Source: Anaerolineaceae bacterium (GTDB lineage: Bacteria; Chloroflexota; Anaerolineae; Anaerolineales; Anaerolineaceae). From it: a stretch of 64,000 nucleotides of DNA. Shown in pieces: positions 36,377 to 44,744 of the stretch. The stretch lies in NCBI GenBank assembly GCA_016841525.1, contig JAENYZ010000003.1:186001-250000 (forward strand). The letters run 5' to 3'. A model generated the notes under the pieces. It had not been told where the DNA came from, did no database searches, and was given only the letters and a program-made list of their open reading frames with translations. Each line of letters opens with the position of its first letter. Positions within the stretch are counted from its first letter, which is position 1. Position numbers and translations under genes: made by a program.

Positions 36377-38236
36377 ATGACAGAAGAAGTGAAAACTGAA
36401 ACAAAAAAGAGTATTCCCCTCCAATTAATCTTAGCATTGCCATTGAGCCTGCTCATTTTTTTGATAGTGTTATTTGCAGCGCTAGTTGGTTTTGAGATTA
36501 AATATGCAGAGCGAATTTTCCCTGGTGTGTATGTGCACCAGCAGGATTTATCCGGAATGACCCTTGAAGAAGCCACCGAACACCTGGCAGCGGCGTTCCC
36601 TTATACCTACCAGGGTGAATTACGCTTAACTTACGAAGACCAGGTTTGGGAAGCCCAGCCGATTGATCTTGGTTATTTGATTGACCCCAATGCCAGCGCT
36701 CAGCAAGCTTATGATGTTGGACGAGGAAAATGGTTGACCCAGGACTGGATTGACCGCGGTAAGGCCTGGTTTACCGGTGTACACCTTTCGCCTATCGCCT
36801 TTTTTGACCAGAGAGCGGCGTTATCTTACTTGCAAAATATTTCACAGGCCATTGATCTGCCCGTTCGTGAAGCATCCCTGGACTTGCAAAACTCAGAGGT
36901 GATTGTTGAGCCAGGGCAGGTCGGCTTGACGCTGGATATTTTGACCACCCTTGCTGCCGTCACGCCAAAGCTAACAAACATGGAAAGCGGTGAGGCATCC
37001 CTCATCGTAGATTCCTTTGAACCTGAAATATTGGATGTTGGTCCCCAGGCTGAGCTGGCAAGAGAAATGCTCAGTGAACCCTTGATACTGGTGGCTCCAA
37101 TGAATGCAGAACGGGAAGAAACCTGGGAAATTGCACCGGATGCGCTGGCAGATATGCTGATCATTGACCGTGTAAAAGATGGTGGGGACGGCGCTGCTGA
37201 ATTTCAAATTGCACTCAATGAAAACATGTTCCGAATTTATCTTGACAGTTTGAAACCAGGTCTGCACATCGACCCTGTGAATGCCCGTTTTATCTTTAAT
37301 GACGAGACACGGATTTTAGAGGTGATTGAACCTGCCGTTATTGGACGTGATCTTGATGTCGATGCGAGCATTGCCAGCATTACTCAGACCTTGATTTCAG
37401 GGCAACACGAAACTGCTTTGCAATTTGAGGCACTAGACCCCGAAGTAACGGATGAAACACCGGGCGAAGAGCTGGGAATTATCGAGCTGGTTGAAGAACG
37501 AACGACCTATTTTTATGGGTCAGATGCTGCCAGGATACAAAACATCAAGACAGCTGCTGCAGAATTTCATGGACTGCTGGTAGCACCTGGTGCAACATTT
37601 TCAATGGCGAATGCCCTCGGTAATATCAGCCTGGAGAATGGTTATGCAGAAGCTCTGATCATATACGGTGGGCAAACAATCCAGGGGGTGGGCGGCGGCG
37701 TATGCCAGGTGAGCACAACCCTTTTTAGGACGGCGTTTTTTGCAGGCTTCCCTATTGTCGAACGTCATCCTCATGCCTATCGGGTTGGATATTACGAGAT
37801 GGAATATGGCGGTCGCAGGGATTCTAACTGGGCAGGTTTTGACGCCACAGTTTATGTCCCTATTGTGGACTTTAAGTTTACCAACGACACTGATCAATGG
37901 CTGTTGATGGAAACCTATGTGACCGGTAATAATGCATTGACCTGGAAATTTTATTCGACAGACGATGGGCGTAGTGTGGATTGGCGCACCACAGGCCCGA
38001 CGAATATTGTTGAGGCACCTGAGCCGCTTTATCGCGAAAACCCTGATCTTGAAAAGGGTGAAATCAAGCAGGTGGATTACGAAGCAGATGGTGCAGATAT
38101 CAATATCAACCGGACAGTTTATAAAGATGATAAGGTGCATTTTGCCGACTCTTTCTTCACTCGTTTTCGTCCCTGGCAGGCCATTTATGAATATGGACCC
38201 GGGACGGAAGGCATTCCTGAGCAGGAAAATGATTAA
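36377..38236 (+). CDS. VanW-family cell-wall-associated protein
   Basis: 619 residues. A cytoplasmic N-tail, one membrane helix (about 18-40), two peptidoglycan-binding-4-like repeats (about 50-340, starting FPGVYVHQQDLSGMTLEEA) and a C-terminal VanW domain with FSMANALGNISLENGYAEA and VGGGVCQVSTTLFRTAFFAG. Common in Chloroflexota and Firmicutes, it probably acts at the wall, with unknown chemistry. The frame is open to 36290, but the TATAAT favours 36377. Confidence 0.88.
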   Translation: MTEEVKTETKKSIPLQLILALPLSLLIFLIVLFAALVGFEIKYAERIFPGVYVHQQDLSGMTLEEATEHLAAAFPYTYQGELRLTYEDQVWEAQPIDLGYLIDPNASAQQAYDVGRGKWLTQDWIDRGKAWFTGVHLSPIAFFDQRAALSYLQNISQAIDLPVREASLDLQNSEVIVEPGQVGLTLDILTTLAAVTPKLTNMESGEASLIVDSFEPEILDVGPQAELAREMLSEPLILVAPMNAEREETWEIAPDALADMLIIDRVKDGGDGAAEFQIALNENMFRIYLDSLKPGLHIDPVNARFIFNDETRILEVIEPAVIGRDLDVDASIASITQTLISGQHETALQFEALDPEVTDETPGEELGIIELVEERTTYFYGSDAARIQNIKTAAAEFHGLLVAPGATFSMANALGNISLENGYAEALIIYGGQTIQGVGGGVCQVSTTLFRTAFFAGFPIVERHPHAYRVGYYEMEYGGRRDSNWAGFDATVYVPIVDFKFTNDTDQWLLMETYVTGNNALTWKFYSTDDGRSVDWRTTGPTNIVEAPEPLYRENPDLEKGEIKQVDYEADGADININRTVYKDDKVHFADSFFTRFRPWQAIYEYGPGTEGIPEQEND

Positions 38237-38350
38237 ACTTGTCGTTTTATGTTCGACGCGCTAAAATCCTAAAATAATGAAAACTGTAAAGTTTGGAATA
38301 AAGGTTCTATCACTGCTAAAAAGACTTTTGTAAGAATAACTGGAGGATCG

Positions 38351-38572
38351 ATGGTGGACAGAGAATTATTGGATATGCTTCGTTGCCCGAACTGCGTTCA
38401 GGAAAAAGAAGGCTTATTAGAAGAATACAAAGAAACCTGGCTGATTTGCCAGGATTGCAATCGAAAATACCCGATTGTTGAGGATATCCCGGTTATGTTA
38501 ATCGATGAAGGCGATAAGTGGATTGACACCGCCAAAGAAGATCTACCTGTACCGCCGCCCCCGTTGACCTGA
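38351..38572 (+). CDS. Trm112-family zinc-ribbon protein
   Basis: 73 residues. It begins MVDRELLDMLRCPNC and has a second pair CQDCNRKYPIVEDIPVML, the Trm112/UPF0434 signature. In eukaryotes Trm112 activates methyltransferases; bacterial homologues are little studied. TGGAGG lies four bases upstream of the ATG. Confidence 0.9.
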   Translation: MVDRELLDMLRCPNCVQEKEGLLEEYKETWLICQDCNRKYPIVEDIPVMLIDEGDKWIDTAKEDLPVPPPPLT

Positions 38573-38829
38573 TTTTTTCATTACTAAATAAAAGCTGCAG
38601 TCCTGTCATTAATCAATTGCAGATCATTTAGAAGGTCTGTTGGATTTTTTGTAACAACAAGATGTTAGTCTGTTATTGGCTATTAAAATTTAAATTACTT
38701 AACCCGAGGTTTTGAAGTTTGCGCCTGGGGTTTTGTTATTTAAAATTGCTGTCATTAAAACAAATTCCAATGAGGCTCGTCAACATCATATACTTGATCT
38801 TTTCATATTGACTTTGAATCTGAAATTCG
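38573..38829. other. Gap with no recognisable gene
   Basis: AT-rich non-coding DNA between the Trm112-like gene and the ABC remnant. I see no intact reading frame. Part may be decayed sequence of the former transporter. Confidence 0.4.
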
Positions 38830-39072
38830 GTGATCGCTACTCTGCTGTGGTTTGGCGGAAAAATAACCTTTGCTGGTACGATCACTATCGGTCTAATTGT
38901 AGCTTTCTGTAATTATCTCTTTTTAACCATGTTACCTAATGCTGACCAAATATTGGTGATCAATGAAGGGGAATTGATTGAAAGCGGCAAACATGAGGCA
39001 TTGCTGGAGGAAAAAGGCTTCAATTACAAGCTTTACACAAGCCAATTTAAAGGCCTATCAATTGATGTTTAA
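38830..39072 (+). pseudogene. Remnant of an ABC exporter with an internal deletion
   Basis: The 80-codon frame joins two distant parts of a fused ABC exporter. The first 28 residues (LLWFGGKITFAGTITIGLIVAF) match the penultimate transmembrane region. The next part (ADQILVINEGELIESGKHEAL) is the C-terminal end of the ATPase domain, normally some 250 residues further on. Walker A, signature and Walker B are all lost. The frame is intact across the junction, so a short membrane peptide could still be made, but it cannot be an ATPase. Confidence 0.8.
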
Positions 39073-39096
39073 AGAAGGGTAATAAAACTGATCAAA

Positions 39097-39128
39097 TAAA
39101 AAAGCCCGGGATTCCCAGGCTTTTTTTG
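39097..39128. terminator. Bidirectional intrinsic terminator
   Basis: AGCCCGGGATTCCCAGGCT forms a G/C-rich stem with A residues on the left and T residues on the right, so it can serve both the remnant (plus) and degV (minus). Confidence 0.85.
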
Positions 39129-39141
39129 TTAAAAATTATTA

Positions 39142-40014
39142 TCAGGGTAATTCAGGCATTTGATCAAGTGGCGTAAATACAACCCCGACCAATCCCTGCC
39201 CGGTGTGAGCGCCTAAAACAGGCGATATTGAGCAATCATCCAGCCATTCGCAGGAGAAAAGTTTTTCCATTTCCTGACGAAGCTGCTCTGCCCCCTCAGG
39301 ATTGTGTGCATGACCGATTTGAGCCCGTATTGGTGTGCCAGGTGGGATCCGATTTGCAATATATGATGGAATTGCCTGTATTGCCCGTTTAAAGGTTCTT
39401 GCCTTACCGCGATCGTAGTATTTGCCGTCAGTTTTGTCTACACCGATTAAGGGTTTGATCCCTAAAAGGGATGCGAGCAAACCTTTGAGGTGGCTGATGC
39501 GTCCGCCATGGATCAAGTAGGCTAAATCTGGCAATGTGAAAACGACCTCGGAGGCTTCTCTGACTTTTGTTATAAGGGCAAGGATTTTATCAGTAGGCCA
39601 GCCTGCTTGTACAGCTTTGATTGCTGCTTCCAGCTGCCATCCCATTTCAACAGACAGCGAACGGGTATCAACCAGTGTGATATTCGCGCCTTTGAATTGT
39701 TCTGCTGCCGTCCTGGCGGAATTATAGGTGCCGCTTAAGCCAGAAGAGATGTGAACAGAGAGGATTTCAGGATCTTCTTCCGCAACTTTCTCGTAAATTT
39801 CGAGAAATTCACCAGGCGAAGGTGTTGAAGTAATTGGCATATCACTGGTTTTCTCAAGCAGTTTGTAAAATTCATCCGACTGGATGTCAATGCCGCTGCG
39901 GTAACTAACGCCGCTCAATGTAATTTTCAAGGGGAGGGCATGAAACTTAAAATCACCTTTTTGCTGCGGGGAAAGGTCAAAACCGCTGTCTGTCACAATT
40001 TGCATTTGAAACAC
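39142..40014 (-). CDS. DegV-family fatty-acid-binding protein
   Basis: 290 residues, usual length. It opens MQIVTDSGFDLSPQQ and has TSTPSPGEFLEIYEKVAEE, HISSGLSGTYNSARTAAEQF and LIHGGRISHL, all DegV signatures. Members (FakB) bind acyl chains and present them to the fatty acid kinase FakA. No fakA adjoins it. Confidence 0.93.
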   Translation of the reverse strand: MFQMQIVTDSGFDLSPQQKGDFKFHALPLKITLSGVSYRSGIDIQSDEFYKLLEKTSDMPITSTPSPGEFLEIYEKVAEEDPEILSVHISSGLSGTYNSARTAAEQFKGANITLVDTRSLSVEMGWQLEAAIKAVQAGWPTDKILALITKVREASEVVFTLPDLAYLIHGGRISHLKGLLASLLGIKPLIGVDKTDGKYYDRGKARTFKRAIQAIPSYIANRIPPGTPIRAQIGHAHNPEGAEQLRQEMEKLFSCEWLDDCSISPVLGAHTGQGLVGVVFTPLDQMPELP

Positions 40015-40136
40015 TCCTTATCCGAAAAAATAATGACATCCTTCTGCAAAAGAGGATAATAAAATTATACTTGAGAAGGATACAAAGTATACCCAATTGG
40101 GGTAAATTTGTGTCAAGCTTGATTAATTAAATATAA

Positions 40137-40172
40137 AAACCCGTTGGGAACTGCCACACCAACGGGTTTTTA
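40137..40172 (-). terminator. Hairpin terminator after the SIMPL lipoprotein pair
   Basis: AAACCCGTTGG and CCAACGGGTTT form an 11-bp stem with a 10-11-base loop, about 25 bp beyond the stop of the second SIMPL gene. A/T runs on both sides would let it work in either direction. Confidence 0.8.
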
Positions 40173-40196
40173 GTTAAGTATTCGGTTATTTGCTTG

Positions 40197-40922
40197 TCAA
40201 TCAATATCATAGGTGAAGTTTGCTGTTACCTGTATGGTTAAAGTGCCGCTTGAAACGGGCACCTCACCAGCGCCCATTGCAGCTTCTTCGACAGCAAAAT
40301 CATAACGGGGCATCATGCCGCCATTCTGATTGATGCCAATGCTGCGGACTTTTCCTAATTTGACGCCAGCGGCATCAGTAATGGCTTCTGCCTGTGATTT
40401 TACATCCTCAATTGCCAGTTTTCGGGCTTCCTCAACGGCTGCTTCTCGATCTTCAATGTCGAAGCTGATCCCGTGAATGGTGTTTGCACCCTCAGCGACC
40501 ATGGCCGAGAGCACTTCACCCAGGGAGTCCAGGTCTCTTACGACGACTGCGACCGTGTTTTCAACAACAAAGCTCATTGTCGGTTCTTCCTCTCCCTCAA
40601 AAGGTCGAGGTTCTTGCTGCTGATAAATGTTAAAGTTTCGGGTTTGGATATCCTTTTGCTCAACGCCCATCTCAATCAGCTTTTGGATAATATTCTCAGC
40701 GGTTTCAGAATTCTCACGAAATGCTTCGATAATTTCCGGGGATTGAGAGCGAACGCCAATGTTAATATGGGCGATATCCGGTTTGATTTTGACCTTTCCA
40801 GTGCCCGTGGCGTTGATGGTTCGCAATGTATCATTACTTGCAGTGTTGAATGTGCCTGCGCAACCGGTAATAAAAGCGGCAATTGTAACAAAAAGTGAAA
40901 GTGTTAAAAGTGTTTTCTTCAT
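40197..40922 (-). CDS. SIMPL-domain (DUF541) lipoprotein, copy 2
   Basis: 241 residues with a lipobox (AFITGCAG). The SIMPL domain begins INATGTGKVKIKPDIAHINIGV and includes EQKDIQTRNFNIYQQ and the helix VEEARKLAIEDVKSQAEAI. Members, such as E. coli YggE, are envelope proteins linked to stress. It is about 45-50% similar by eye to the neighbouring gene, indicating tandem duplication. GGAGGA precedes the ATG. Confidence 0.9.
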   Translation of the reverse strand: MKKTLLTLSLFVTIAAFITGCAGTFNTASNDTLRTINATGTGKVKIKPDIAHINIGVRSQSPEIIEAFRENSETAENIIQKLIEMGVEQKDIQTRNFNIYQQQEPRPFEGEEEPTMSFVVENTVAVVVRDLDSLGEVLSAMVAEGANTIHGISFDIEDREAAVEEARKLAIEDVKSQAEAITDAAGVKLGKVRSIGINQNGGMMPRYDFAVEEAAMGAGEVPVSSGTLTIQVTANFTYDID

Positions 40923-40963
40923 AAATATCCTCCTTACAAATATTTATTAATCGTTTGGTTTTT

Positions 40964-40991
40964 GCGAGAGGCTGATCACTCAGCCTCTCGC
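40964..40991 (-). other. Perfect 12-bp-stem hairpin between the SIMPL genes
   Basis: GCGAGAGGCTGA-TCAC-TCAGCCTCTCGC lies in the 94-bp gap within the operon. On the transcribed strand it is followed by A residues, not T, so it is more likely an mRNA-stability or processing element than a terminator. Confidence 0.6.
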
Positions 40992-41016
40992 GTTGTCAGG
41001 AGTGGGGGATAATTTT

Positions 41017-41733
41017 CTATTTGATCGAGTAGGTCAGGCTGGCTTCCATGGTGATGGACAGGGTGCCAGCGGCTATCGGGACAGCAGCTTCTGAATAGGC
41101 GCCGCCTTTAGCATCGTAATACATGGTGGGGGTGCTGCCGCTGTAAACGCTGATGCTGATTATTTCACCAAGCTCGACGCCTGATTCTTCAGCGATAGCC
41201 TGGGCTTTTGCCTTGGCATCTTCAATCGCCAGTTTGCGAGCTTCCGCTACAGCTGCTTCACGATCTTCAACATTGAAGTTGATGCCGTAAATATTGTTTG
41301 CGCCTGCTTCAACCACAGCTGTGAGCACTGCACCCAGGCTGGTCAGATCTCGAACGGTTACATTGACGGTGTTTTCTACCACAAAATAACGTCCTTCAAC
41401 CTGCCCCGTCATGGGGTCATAACGATCTGAGGGATAAACATTGAAGTTCGATGTTTGGATATCGTCTTCTTCAATGCCCAATTCTTGCAAAGCCCGTGAA
41501 ATCCTGTTTGCCTGGGCTGTATTTGTGTCCAGCGCATCCGTCACGTTTTCTGCTTCTGATCGCACACCGATATTGATAGCAGCGATGTCCGGCACAACAG
41601 TCACCCTGCCGGTGCCACTGACGCCCATTATTCGTTCTTTTTCCGGGGCAGCGGGTGCAGCAGTGGGGCTGCAAGCAGCCAGCAGTCCGATGACAATTAT
41701 GCTAATCATGATAAGGCTAAATTTTTTATTCAT
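41017..41733 (-). CDS. SIMPL-domain (DUF541) lipoprotein, copy 1
   Basis: 238 residues from the ATG at 41733, with GGAGG nine bases upstream; an in-frame TTG at 41748 overlaps that site. The lipobox is GLLAACSP. The SIMPL domain starts MGVSGTGRVTVVPDIAAINI and contains VAEARKLAIEDAKAKAQAI. First gene of the tandem pair. Confidence 0.9.
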   Translation of the reverse strand: MNKKFSLIMISIIVIGLLAACSPTAAPAAPEKERIMGVSGTGRVTVVPDIAAINIGVRSEAENVTDALDTNTAQANRISRALQELGIEEDDIQTSNFNVYPSDRYDPMTGQVEGRYFVVENTVNVTVRDLTSLGAVLTAVVEAGANNIYGINFNVEDREAAVAEARKLAIEDAKAKAQAIAEESGVELGEIISISVYSGSTPTMYYDAKGGAYSEAAVPIAAGTLSITMEASLTYSIK

Positions 41734-41748
41734 TTTGTGATCCTCCAA

Positions 41749-42146
41749 TAATAAGGTTTCTTAATGTTTTTTTTGCTTTCACTCAATAGACGCATTGATC
41801 GGGTAAAAAGTTCCAAAAACTCGAATTTATTTCAGATTGCTGTGGATATTTGGTTATTCAGCCAAAGATAGCACAAAAGTATAGAATAGAGTGTCAGCAT
41901 GTGATGAATGTCACACGAGAAGGCACCAACATTCTATTGACGAGTTTCAGATTCTCAATTATTGTTAAGGTATCAAGACAATTGTGGAGCGGGCATGTTC
42001 TTCATTCAGGGACAACTGAGCGAGAACAGATGCGGGGATTGGACCGAGATGCCCGCTTATTTTTATTTAATCCTGCAATCCACAGAATTGAGTATAACTT
42101 GAAAATGTTTTATTAACCTCACCAAACCATATTAATAGGAGAGACT
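41749..42146. other. 400-bp gap upstream of gdhA
   Basis: No gene seen. It holds the divergent promoters of the SIMPL operon and gdhA, and the structured element described at 41988-42069. Confidence 0.5.
41988..42069 (+). ncRNA. Structured RNA candidate (leader or sRNA) upstream of gdhA
   Basis: A perfect 9-bp outer helix (AGCGGGCAT at 41988, ATGCCCGCT at 42049) encloses a second helix (GTTCT/AGAAC with an inner TCAG/CTGA) and a weak third (CGG/CCG). The 3' strand of the outer helix runs into TTATTTTTATTTAA. This is the shape of a three-way-junction RNA whose closing helix can act as a terminator, 78 bp upstream of gdhA. It matches no riboswitch class I know. Confidence 0.45.
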
Positions 42147-43433
42147 ATGTCAGAAACAACAAATGCATTTGCAATGGCTCAACAGCAATTCGATCATGTT
42201 GCGGATCTGTTGGGCCTTGATCAACAGGTACGCGAGATGCTGCGGTGGCCGATGCGAGAATTCCATCTGCGAATCCCGGTCCGTATGGATGACGGCAGCA
42301 TCCGTGTTTTCCAGGGTTTTCGTGTACAGCATAACGATGCTCGTGGACCGAATAAAGGTGGCTTGCGTTTTCACCCAGCGGAAACCATTGATACGGTACG
42401 CGCCCTGGCGATGTGGATGACCTGGAAATGCGCTGTCGCGGATATCCCCCTGGGCGGAGGCAAGGGCGGTGTCGTCCTTGACCCGGCAACACTGTCAGTA
42501 GACGAAAAAGAACGCTTGTGCCGAGCCTTTGTCCGCAATCTCTGGCGTGAAGTTGGCCCGCGGCAGGATGTCCCCGCGCCTGATGTTGGCACGACCCCTC
42601 AGATGATGGGATGGATGATGGATGAATATTCCCGAATTACAGGGCAATATACACCTGGTGTGATCACAGGCAAACCTGTTGGCGGCGGCGGTTCTCTTGG
42701 GCGAACGGAAGCAACTGGCTTTGGTGTCATTTACACTGTCAGAGAAGCCATGAAGCGCATGAACATTGACTCAAGCAAGGCAACGGCAGCCATTCAAGGC
42801 TTTGGCAATGTGGCGCAGTATGCAGCCAAGGGTTTCATTGAGCACCTGGGCGGTAAGGTGATTTGTGTCAGCTACTGGGATCGCGATGATCGCAAGGCTT
42901 ATACCGTCAGCAAGGCTGATGGGATCGACCCGGACTTTTTAATGAGTATCACGGACCAGTACGGCTCAATCAATAAGGAAGCAGCCGTTAAAGCTGGCTA
43001 TGCTATTGAATCAGGGGATGCCTGGATAAGCAAAGAAGTGGATGTGTTGATCCCGGCTGCCCTTGAGGGACAGATCAATGGTGAAAGCGTCCATCAAATC
43101 AACAAGCGTGTAAAGATTTTAGCAGAAGGTGCTAACGGCCCAACCACACCCGAAGCAGATGAAGTTCTCAAGGAACGGGGCATCTTTGTGATCCCTGACT
43201 TCTTGTGCAATGCTGGTGGTGTGACGACCTCTTACTTTGAGGGTGTTCAAAATGATATGAACTTCTATTGGACCAAGAAAGAGGTCCTTGAGAAGCTGGA
43301 TGACAAGATGACGCAGGCTTTTGACGGCGTTTATGAAATGGCACAATCTCAGAATGTGTACATGCGCGATGCTGCCTATATGGTGGCAATTGATCGCGTT
43401 GTAAAGGCGATGGAATTGCGCGGCTGGCTGTAA
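42147..43433 (+). CDS. gdhA: Glutamate dehydrogenase (Glu/Leu/Phe/Val family)
   Basis: 428 residues, hexameric GDH length. It interconverts glutamate and 2-oxoglutarate plus ammonia. The catalytic lysine region is GGLRFHPAETIDTVRALAMW, then MTWKCAVADIPLGGGKGGV; the catalytic Asp is in DVPAPDVGTTPQMMGWM; the NAD(P) fold shows AAIQGFGNVAQYAA. AGGAGAG lies just upstream of the ATG. A structured element and a terminator bracket the gene. Confidence 0.95.
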   Translation: MSETTNAFAMAQQQFDHVADLLGLDQQVREMLRWPMREFHLRIPVRMDDGSIRVFQGFRVQHNDARGPNKGGLRFHPAETIDTVRALAMWMTWKCAVADIPLGGGKGGVVLDPATLSVDEKERLCRAFVRNLWREVGPRQDVPAPDVGTTPQMMGWMMDEYSRITGQYTPGVITGKPVGGGGSLGRTEATGFGVIYTVREAMKRMNIDSSKATAAIQGFGNVAQYAAKGFIEHLGGKVICVSYWDRDDRKAYTVSKADGIDPDFLMSITDQYGSINKEAAVKAGYAIESGDAWISKEVDVLIPAALEGQINGESVHQINKRVKILAEGANGPTTPEADEVLKERGIFVIPDFLCNAGGVTTSYFEGVQNDMNFYWTKKEVLEKLDDKMTQAFDGVYEMAQSQNVYMRDAAYMVAIDRVVKAMELRGWL

Positions 43434-43454
43434 AAGTTTGCTTTTCGGAAGGAA

Positions 43455-43490
43455 AACCCCCGACAATCGCCGGGGGTTTTTGTTTTTTTT
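43455..43490 (+). terminator. Intrinsic terminator of gdhA
   Basis: AAAACCCCCGA and CGGGGGTTTTT form a strong stem followed by a long T run, about 20 bp after the stop. Confidence 0.92.
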
Positions 43491-43497
43491 AAAATCT

Positions 43498-43528
43498 TTG
43501 ACAAAATTTTAAAAAAACATGCTATAAT
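43498..43528 (+). promoter_or_regulatory. Promoter-like sequence of a candidate small RNA
   Basis: Consensus TTGACA (43498-43503) and TATAAT (43523-43528) with a 19-bp spacer, directly after the gdhA terminator. No protein-coding gene starts downstream. Confidence 0.55.
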
Positions 43529-43534
43529 AGGCGT

Positions 43535-43582
43535 GGAGACAGCGTCAGCAGGATGCCCCCCTCATCCTCGGCGCTGTTTCCA
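43535..43582 (+). ncRNA. Candidate small RNA: long hairpin with a C-rich loop
   Basis: Starting at the expected +1, GGAGACAGCG pairs with CGCTGTTTCC (one G-T), and AGGATG pairs with CATCCT, presenting a loop of six C and one T. The flanking gene on the other strand ends at 43719, so this is an autonomous transcription unit. Its 3' end is not clear. The C-rich loop could base-pair with ribosome-binding sites, but this is speculation. Confidence 0.45.
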
Positions 43583-43646
43583 TTTAAGCAAAAGGGTCAT
43601 GCTAATAAGTCCGATTAAGTTTCTTGATACTTTATGTATAAAGTCG

Positions 43647-43691
43647 GCCTAACCCTCACGTCGTGCCTCCTCAGGGCAGGGGCCTCGCTCC
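43647..43691 (+). repeat. 45-bp dispersed repeat, copy B
   Basis: 44 of 45 positions match copy A at 30506-30550. It lies between the candidate small RNA and the end of the Thr/Pro lipoprotein gene. Confidence 0.85.
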
Positions 43692-43718
43692 GAATATTAT
43701 GAATGATAAATTCAATTT

Positions 43719-44723
43719 CTACTCTTCGTTTGTGATGATGATCAGCGTATTGCTTGAAAAGGCATAATAATTTTCCGGGATATCACGGTTGTACATCAGG
43801 TGATCCCTTAGTGCGTAAGCAAAGGGGCTCTGGTCCACCAGGCGATCAAAATCATCCAGTTCGAAGAAAGGCTGGTATCGTGCAGCAAGGTAAGCTGCTC
43901 TGCTCATATCCAATTTGATTTGCGGCCAATCATCTTTGGGGAACAGGATTGGGTGGTCCGCCAGAAGGATTGATTCATCGGGAAGATCCGGTAATAATAC
44001 CTGCAAGTCTTTCAAGAACAGCAATGGGTAATCCGATTGTCGTACATCATAATCCCGGTTGGCATCACGATGTGTAATATAGGGGTCAAAGGGCTGTGAA
44101 GATTCTCGCAGCTGCATTTGTATGTAAGCTGTGCCGCCTGCTGGGATATCTTCAATCGGGATGTTTTCCCCGGGGGTTCCGCCAAGGACCAGCTGCATTG
44201 GATAAAGCACCCCATTGAATTCATGGGTGACATTCATGTAATAAACGGTAATCGTTTGGTCCAAAAAGTCAAAATTGCGTTGATGGATCGCCCTGTCAAG
44301 GAATTGAAATGCCATAAAAGCCCACAGGTCGTTGATCTCGTTCAGGCGGTTGAAGCCAATGCGAGTGATATGGGCGTAGGACCAATCCACAGTTTTCCCA
44401 TTCACGTCTCTGTAAGGGAATAAGACTGACGGGCGTGCCTCTACCGGGGTGGGTGTTGGGGTGAATGTCAGACTAGGGTAAGGTGTGGGGGTAATGGTTG
44501 GCGTGTTGGATGGACGGGGCGTAATTGTATTTGCCGGCGTTTTTGTGTGGGTCGGTGTGGGCGTTGGGGTGATGGTTGGTGTTCGTGTCTCGGTTGGGCT
44601 TGGGGACAGCGTCACTGTCATTGTGGGTGTTGGTGAGGCATGAGAACCACATCCCAGCAAAATTAACAGCGTTAACAGGCTAGTGATCAATAAGATGGCT
44701 TTTCTTGCAGTCTGTGCAGGCAT
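43719..44723 (-). CDS. Lipoprotein with Thr/Pro-rich linker, unknown function
   Basis: 334 residues: signal peptide with lipobox (LILLGCGS), a linker at about 30-92 made of repeated TPTPTxT units, then a soluble domain of 240 residues with no recognised family (segments such as VDWSYAHITRIGFNRLNEIN). The linker probably carries the domain across the wall and may be O-glycosylated. It follows the MEMO1-family gene by 21 bp and is likely co-transcribed. Confidence 0.75.
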   Translation of the reverse strand: MPAQTARKAILLITSLLTLLILLGCGSHASPTPTMTVTLSPSPTETRTPTITPTPTPTHTKTPANTITPRPSNTPTITPTPYPSLTFTPTPTPVEARPSVLFPYRDVNGKTVDWSYAHITRIGFNRLNEINDLWAFMAFQFLDRAIHQRNFDFLDQTITVYYMNVTHEFNGVLYPMQLVLGGTPGENIPIEDIPAGGTAYIQMQLRESSQPFDPYITHRDANRDYDVRQSDYPLLFLKDLQVLLPDLPDESILLADHPILFPKDDWPQIKLDMSRAAYLAARYQPFFELDDFDRLVDQSPFAYALRDHLMYNRDIPENYYAFSSNTLIIITNEE

Positions 44724-44744
44724 CGTTTTTTGGGTGATCTGCCT

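Noticed and set aside
40964-40991. Hairpin between the SIMPL genes as a terminator
   Set aside because: No T run on the transcribed strand; kept only as an mRNA-stability element.
43535-43582. 6C RNA
   Set aside because: 6C RNA has two C-rich stem-loops and is actinobacterial; only one stem-loop is seen here.
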